Below are positions 31,557 through 35,811 of a DNA stretch of 35,811 bases, piece by piece; the first letter of the stretch is position 1, and every line of letters starts with the position of its first letter. The notes under the pieces were generated by a model, which did not search any database, had not been told where the DNA came from, and saw only the letters and a program-made list of their open reading frames with translations. A program made the translations under genes and the position numbers. The DNA lies in assembly GCA_029239905.1 (NCBI GenBank), contig JARBUB010000003.1, positions 1 to 35,811 on the forward strand. The letters run 5' to 3'. This DNA comes from Clostridia bacterium (lineage in GTDB: Bacteria; Bacillota; Clostridia; Lutisporales; Lutisporaceae).

Positions 31557-32582
31557 ATGTATAACGTATCGATAATCGGCGCAGGAAGCTGGGGAACAGC
31601 TATTGCCGTCATGCTTGCAAAAAAAGGCTGTCACGTAAAGCAGTGGGTTAGAAGAGAAGAGCTATGCAAGCAAATAAAGGAAACGAAAGAGAACATTCCA
31701 TATTTGCCGGGTGTAGTTTTGCCTAGCAATATTGACATATCAAGTGATTTAGAATATTGCTGCAAGGACAGTGATATATTGGTTATTGCAACACCGTCTC
31801 ACGCTGTAAGAGAGACAGTAAACACAATGAAACCCTATGTTAACAATAATAAAATAATCGTTAACTTAGCAAAGGGAATAGAAAACGATACTTTAATGAG
31901 AATGTCTCAAATAATTGAAGAAATATTACCGAATAACAAAGCGGTTGTATTGTCTGGACCTTGTCATGCAGAGGAAGTAGCGAAGGACATCCCTACAGCT
32001 ATCGTAGCTACAGCGAGAGAGCGTAAGACAGCGGAATACATACAGGACGTATTTATGACTCCTAAATTTAGAGTCTATACAAATCCAGATATGATAGGTG
32101 TGGAACTTGGCGGAGCTTTGAAAAACATTATTGCTATCGGGGCTGGTGTAATTGATGGTTTGGGCTTTGGAGACAACACCAAGGCTGCACTTATGACAAG
32201 AGGAATTGTTGAAATATCAAGACTTGGAGAATCCTTAGGAGCAAATAAACTCACTTTTGCAGGTCTGTCCGGTATAGGAGACTTAATAGTTACTTGTACA
32301 AGTATGCATAGTAGAAATCGTAGGGCAGGGATTGCCATAGGCGAAGGGAAATCCCTTGAGGAGATTCTTGGTGGAACAAGCATGGTTGTAGAAGGTATTC
32401 GGACAACGAAGTCAGCCTTTGACCTAGCCACTAAAATGGGCGTGGAGATGCCAATTACTCAGGAAATATATAATGTGCTTTATAACAAGGCAGATGTTAA
32501 AAATTCAGTAATAAACTTGATGATGAGGGCAAAAACTCATGAGTCAGAGGATATAGATGGAATTTACGGCGTAGAGTGGTAA
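31557..32582 (+). CDS. gpsA: NAD(P)H-dependent glycerol-3-phosphate dehydrogenase
   Basis: MYNVSIIGAGSWGTAIAVMLA; LSGPCHAEEV; GALKNIIAIGAGVIDGLGFGDNTKAALMTRG. Confidence 0.97.
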   Translation: MYNVSIIGAGSWGTAIAVMLAKKGCHVKQWVRREELCKQIKETKENIPYLPGVVLPSNIDISSDLEYCCKDSDILVIATPSHAVRETVNTMKPYVNNNKIIVNLAKGIENDTLMRMSQIIEEILPNNKAVVLSGPCHAEEVAKDIPTAIVATARERKTAEYIQDVFMTPKFRVYTNPDMIGVELGGALKNIIAIGAGVIDGLGFGDNTKAALMTRGIVEISRLGESLGANKLTFAGLSGIGDLIVTCTSMHSRNRRAGIAIGEGKSLEEILGGTSMVVEGIRTTKSAFDLATKMGVEMPITQEIYNVLYNKADVKNSVINLMMRAKTHESEDIDGIYGVEW

Positions 32583-32651
32583 CATAAGCAATGAGACTGC
32601 AGATAACAAAAGGGTTGCGCAAAAATCGAAAAATACTTTGATTTACACTAT

Positions 32652-32690
32652 ATACAGTACAAAGGATAATGCTTTGTACTGTATTTTTTT
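32652..32690 (+). terminator. Rho-independent terminator after gpsA
   Basis: ATACAGTACAAAG-N7-CTTTGTACTGTAT then TTTTTT. Confidence 0.93.
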
Positions 32691-32771
32691 GTAATAATCT
32701 TTGTTTGATTACATATATATATATTGCTAATACATATAAGTTGGAAGTATATTTTTAAGGAGGTAGAGCAA

Positions 32772-34250
32772 GTGGAAGGATTCGATGTTTATCGAGATAT
32801 AGCCGAGAGAACTGACGGTAGTATTTACATAGGTGTGGTAGGGCCTGTTAGAACCGGCAAATCAACCTTCATCAAAAGATTTATGGAATTACTGGTTCTC
32901 CCAAACATAGAGAATGAATTTAAACGCGAGAGAGCCAAAGATGAATTACCCCAAAGTGCGAATGGAAAGACTATAATGACAACAGAGCCAAAGTTTGTGC
33001 CTAACGAAGCCATAGAACTAACCTTAAGAGCAAATGCTACGTTTAAGGTAAGAATGATTGACTGTGTTGGTTATCTGATAGAGGGAGCTATGGGCCATCT
33101 TGAAAATAATTCTGCGAGATTGGTTAATACTCCATGGTTTGAAAATCAAATACCATTTGAAGAAGCTGCAGAGATAGGTACAAGAAAGGTTATAGCTGAT
33201 CACTCAACTATAGGACTTGTAGTTACTACTGACGGCTCAATAACTGAACTCCCAAGAAGAAGTTATATTGAAGCTGAAGAAAGAGTTGTAAGAGAGCTAA
33301 AGGAATTAGAGAAACCTTTTATTATCGTATTGAACTCCTCAAAGCCAACAGCTCAAGAGACTATCGAGCTGCGTGAAGCATTAGAAACAAAATATGGTAC
33401 ACCAGTAGTGATTGTAGACTGTCAAAGAATGCAGATGGAAGACTTAGATGCAATACTTGAAAAGGTATTATTCGAATTCCCTGTAAGAGAAATCAATTTC
33501 CATCTACCAAGATGGTTTGATTCATTGGAGTTGGATCACTGGCTCAAAACAGATATGGTAAATGGTATCAGAACAAATATTAGTGATGTGTATAGACTAA
33601 GAGACATAGACACAACCATAGCAAATATTAGAGAATTAGATAATCTTGATAATGTATCTATTGGCGATATGCGCTTAGGCGAAGGTGTAGTAAACGTTGA
33701 CCTTGATCTTAAGCAAGGCTTGTTCTACAGAGTATTAGGTGAGGTATCAGGCTATAGCTTAGATGGCGATTATCAGCTTATCACTTTAGTAAAAGATTTA
33801 TCACAAGCAAAGCGTGAATATGATAAGGTTAAGGATGCTTTGAGAGATGTTAAAGAGTATGGCTATGGTATGGTAGCTCCATCGGTTGAAGAAATCAGAT
33901 TGGAACAGCCGGAAATAACAAAACAAGGAAATAAATTTGGTGTAAAATTAAGGGCTAGTGCTCCATCACTCCATATAATAAGGGCAGATATTGAAACAGA
34001 AATATCACCGCTGATTGGTACCGAAAAGCAAAGTGAAGAGTTCGTAACTTATTTTATGAATGAATTTGAAAGTGATCCAGAAAAGATTTGGAACTCTAAT
34101 ATGTTTGGTAAGTCATTGTATGATATGGTAAAAGAAGAGCTGCAAGGCAAACTTTATAAGATGCCGGAAGATATACAAGGTAAACTCCAGTTGACTCTTA
34201 ACAAAGTTGTTAATGATTCAAAAGGTGGTATAATTTGCATAATCATATAG
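32772..34250 (+). CDS. spoIVA: Stage IV sporulation protein A (spore coat morphogenetic ATPase)
   Basis: VEGFDVYRDIAERTDGSIYIGVVGPVRTGKSTFIKRFME; GTG start 32772 gives 492 aa; RBS AAGGAGG. Confidence 0.97.
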   Translation: MEGFDVYRDIAERTDGSIYIGVVGPVRTGKSTFIKRFMELLVLPNIENEFKRERAKDELPQSANGKTIMTTEPKFVPNEAIELTLRANATFKVRMIDCVGYLIEGAMGHLENNSARLVNTPWFENQIPFEEAAEIGTRKVIADHSTIGLVVTTDGSITELPRRSYIEAEERVVRELKELEKPFIIVLNSSKPTAQETIELREALETKYGTPVVIVDCQRMQMEDLDAILEKVLFEFPVREINFHLPRWFDSLELDHWLKTDMVNGIRTNISDVYRLRDIDTTIANIRELDNLDNVSIGDMRLGEGVVNVDLDLKQGLFYRVLGEVSGYSLDGDYQLITLVKDLSQAKREYDKVKDALRDVKEYGYGMVAPSVEEIRLEQPEITKQGNKFGVKLRASAPSLHIIRADIETEISPLIGTEKQSEEFVTYFMNEFESDPEKIWNSNMFGKSLYDMVKEELQGKLYKMPEDIQGKLQLTLNKVVNDSKGGIICIII

Positions 34251-34264
34251 TGTATTAGCTAATG

Positions 34265-34294
34265 AAAGCTCCTGATTTACATCAGGAGCTTTTT
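34265..34294. terminator. Terminator between convergent spoIVA and speD
   Basis: AAAGCTCCTGAT-TTAC-ATCAGGAGCTTT then TT. Confidence 0.9.
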
Positions 34295-34299
34295 GACAT

Positions 34300-35118
34300 T
34301 TATACTTTAGTAACATTCTTACCGTAGAATATTTCGGACATTTCTTTCTTAAGCTTAGCCTTGATTTTCTTCTTTTCACCGGCTAGAAGATCTTTCTTTG
34401 TGATTCCAAATAGATAATTATCCAAATCGAATTCTTTAAGAATCATTTTAGTATGGAATATGTTATCTTGATATACATTAACGTCTATCATTTGGAATCT
34501 GTCTTTTATATCTGTTGAGATATAATTTTGTATAGAATTTATTTTATGATCTATGAAAAACTTCTTACCGTTTACGTCTCTTGTAAAGCCCCTAACTCTA
34601 TAATCGATGGTCATAATATCTGAGTCAAAGCTATGAATCAAATAATTCAATGCTTTAAGAGGAGAAATTCTTCCACAGGTAGAGACATCTATATCAGCTC
34701 TAAATGTGCTTATACCATCATCTGGATGACTTTCTGGGTATGTATGAACTGTAATATGACTTTTGTCAAGGTGTGCAACAACGGCATCTGGTATTGGTCC
34801 TGGCGTTTCTGCATCATGTGAGTCATGGACAACTTCTTCATGAACACCCTCTTCAGCAACAAGCATTGTAACACTAGCCCCTTGCGGATCATAGTCTTCC
34901 TTTGCAATGTTTAGAATATTAGCACCAATTATATTAGCAACGCTTGTAAGTATATTTGTCAATCTATCTGCATTATATTGTTCATCAATGTATTCAATAT
35001 AACCCTTGCAATCTTCAGTTGTTTTAGCATAACATATGTCATACATATTGAAGCTCAATGTCTTCGTTAGATTGTTAAACCCATATAGCTTTAATTTTTT
35101 GATATTTTTAATCTCCAT
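34300..35118 (-). CDS. speD: S-adenosylmethionine decarboxylase proenzyme, Escherichia coli-type (about 270 aa)
   Basis: [72 protein letters not shown]; start at MEIKNIKK after AGGGAGG. Confidence 0.95.
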   Translation of the reverse strand: MEIKNIKKLKLYGFNNLTKTLSFNMYDICYAKTTEDCKGYIEYIDEQYNADRLTNILTSVANIIGANILNIAKEDYDPQGASVTMLVAEEGVHEEVVHDSHDAETPGPIPDAVVAHLDKSHITVHTYPESHPDDGISTFRADIDVSTCGRISPLKALNYLIHSFDSDIMTIDYRVRGFTRDVNGKKFFIDHKINSIQNYISTDIKDRFQMIDVNVYQDNIFHTKMILKEFDLDNYLFGITKKDLLAGEKKKIKAKLKKEMSEIFYGKNVTKV

Positions 35119-35242
35119 TTTGGCCTCCCTATGTGTGCAATGTAACACAAACCATATTATTATATTTACCCACTTTTTCAATTATAAACCTAAGTACCAT
35201 AGATATCAAGTATTTGAGGGAAATTGGAGGATAAGGAAATAA

Positions 35243-35266
35243 AAAGCACGGCATTTGCCGTGCTTT
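35243..35266 (-). terminator. Terminator of the aminopeptidase gene
   Basis: Minus strand AAAGCACGGC-AAAT-GCCGTGCTTTTT. Confidence 0.85.
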
Positions 35267-35279
35267 AATTGCAGCTTAG

Positions 35280-35811
35280 TTACTTTAAATTCTCTGGATT
35301 TAATACCTTTAATGAGTCTAACACAAACATTCCATCTTTTCTGATTAGCGTATCATCAAACCAGATTTCTCCACCACCGTATACTGGTGTTTGGATGAAT
35401 ACCAAGTCCCAATGGATAGCTGACTTGTTGCCATTGTCGCAATCGTCATAGGAATTTCCAGGAGTGAAGTGGATACTGCCCATTATTTTTTCGTCAAACA
35501 ATGTGTCTTTCATTGGCTTTGTGATGTAGGGATTAACGCCGATAGCGAATTCACCAACATATCTTGCACCGTCGTCTGTATCAAATACCTTGTTTATTCT
35601 ATCAGTATCATTAGCAGTAGCCTTAATGATCTTGCCATCCTTGAATTCTAGTCTTATGTTTTCATAAGTAAAGCCTTGATATTCAGCTGGTGTATTGTAG
35701 GTAATATAGCCGTTTACTGAATCTTTAACTGGTGCGGAGAAAACCTCTCCATCAGGTATGTTCAATTCACCTGCACATTTAATTGCTGGTAAGCCTTTGA
35801 TTGAGAAGGAA
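35280..35811 (-). CDS. M29-family aminopeptidase, C-terminal part (runs off the window end)
   Basis: Frame stays open to 35811 ([34 protein letters not shown]...); [43 protein letters not shown]. Confidence 0.9.
   Translation of the reverse strand, partial: SFSIKGLPAIKCAGELNIPDGEVFSAPVKDSVNGYITYNTPAEYQGFTYENIRLEFKDGKIIKATANDTDRINKVFDTDDGARYVGEFAIGVNPYITKPMKDTLFDEKIMGSIHFTPGNSYDDCDNGNKSAIHWDLVFIQTPVYGGGEIWFDDTLIRKDGMFVLDSLKVLNPENLK

Noticed and set aside
32075-32431. 118-aa minus-strand ORF
   Set aside because: Antisense to gpsA, no support.

Overview
A 35.8 kb AT-rich window that reads as core chromosome of an endospore-forming, Clostridia-like Firmicute (spoIID, spoIVA, a SCIFF peptide, a T-box leader). 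Most of it is ordinary housekeeping content in familiar clostridial order: BofC-like/ruvC/ruvA/ruvB/spoIID/queA/PsiE-like/tgt/yajC/TIGR04086/SCIFF peptide/gamma-carbonic anhydrase-like/secD/secF, then recJ/apt/relA/dtd/MBL hydrolase/58-aa HTH-like ORF/hemZ, then a T-box-led hisS-aspS, tcdA, a CsoR/CstR-like regulator with an RseC-like protein and thioredoxin, a PAS-sigma54 activator, a D-2-hydroxyacid dehydrogenase (-), DUF512/der/plsY/gpsA/spoIVA, speD (-) and a partial M29 aminopeptidase (-). I saw no CRISPR array, prophage, intact transposon, rRNA or tRNA. The points most worth a second look are: (1) a SCIFF ranthipeptide precursor with a C-terminal extension and no adjacent radical-SAM maturase; (2) a hisS-aspS T-box whose specifier GACAC overlaps Asp and His codons; (3) a CsoR-family regulator lacking the copper His ligand, with a CsoR-type operator, in an apparent operon with RseC-like and thioredoxin genes; (4) an unassigned structured intergenic RNA-like locus near 27.94-28.08 kb; (5) a 58-aa HTH-like ORF missing from the ORF track; (6) a terminator hairpin abutting the tcdA ribosome binding site; and several long perfect inverted repeats. 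I did not find a clear multi-gene novel system. All family calls come from reading the sequence and from memory, with no database search.
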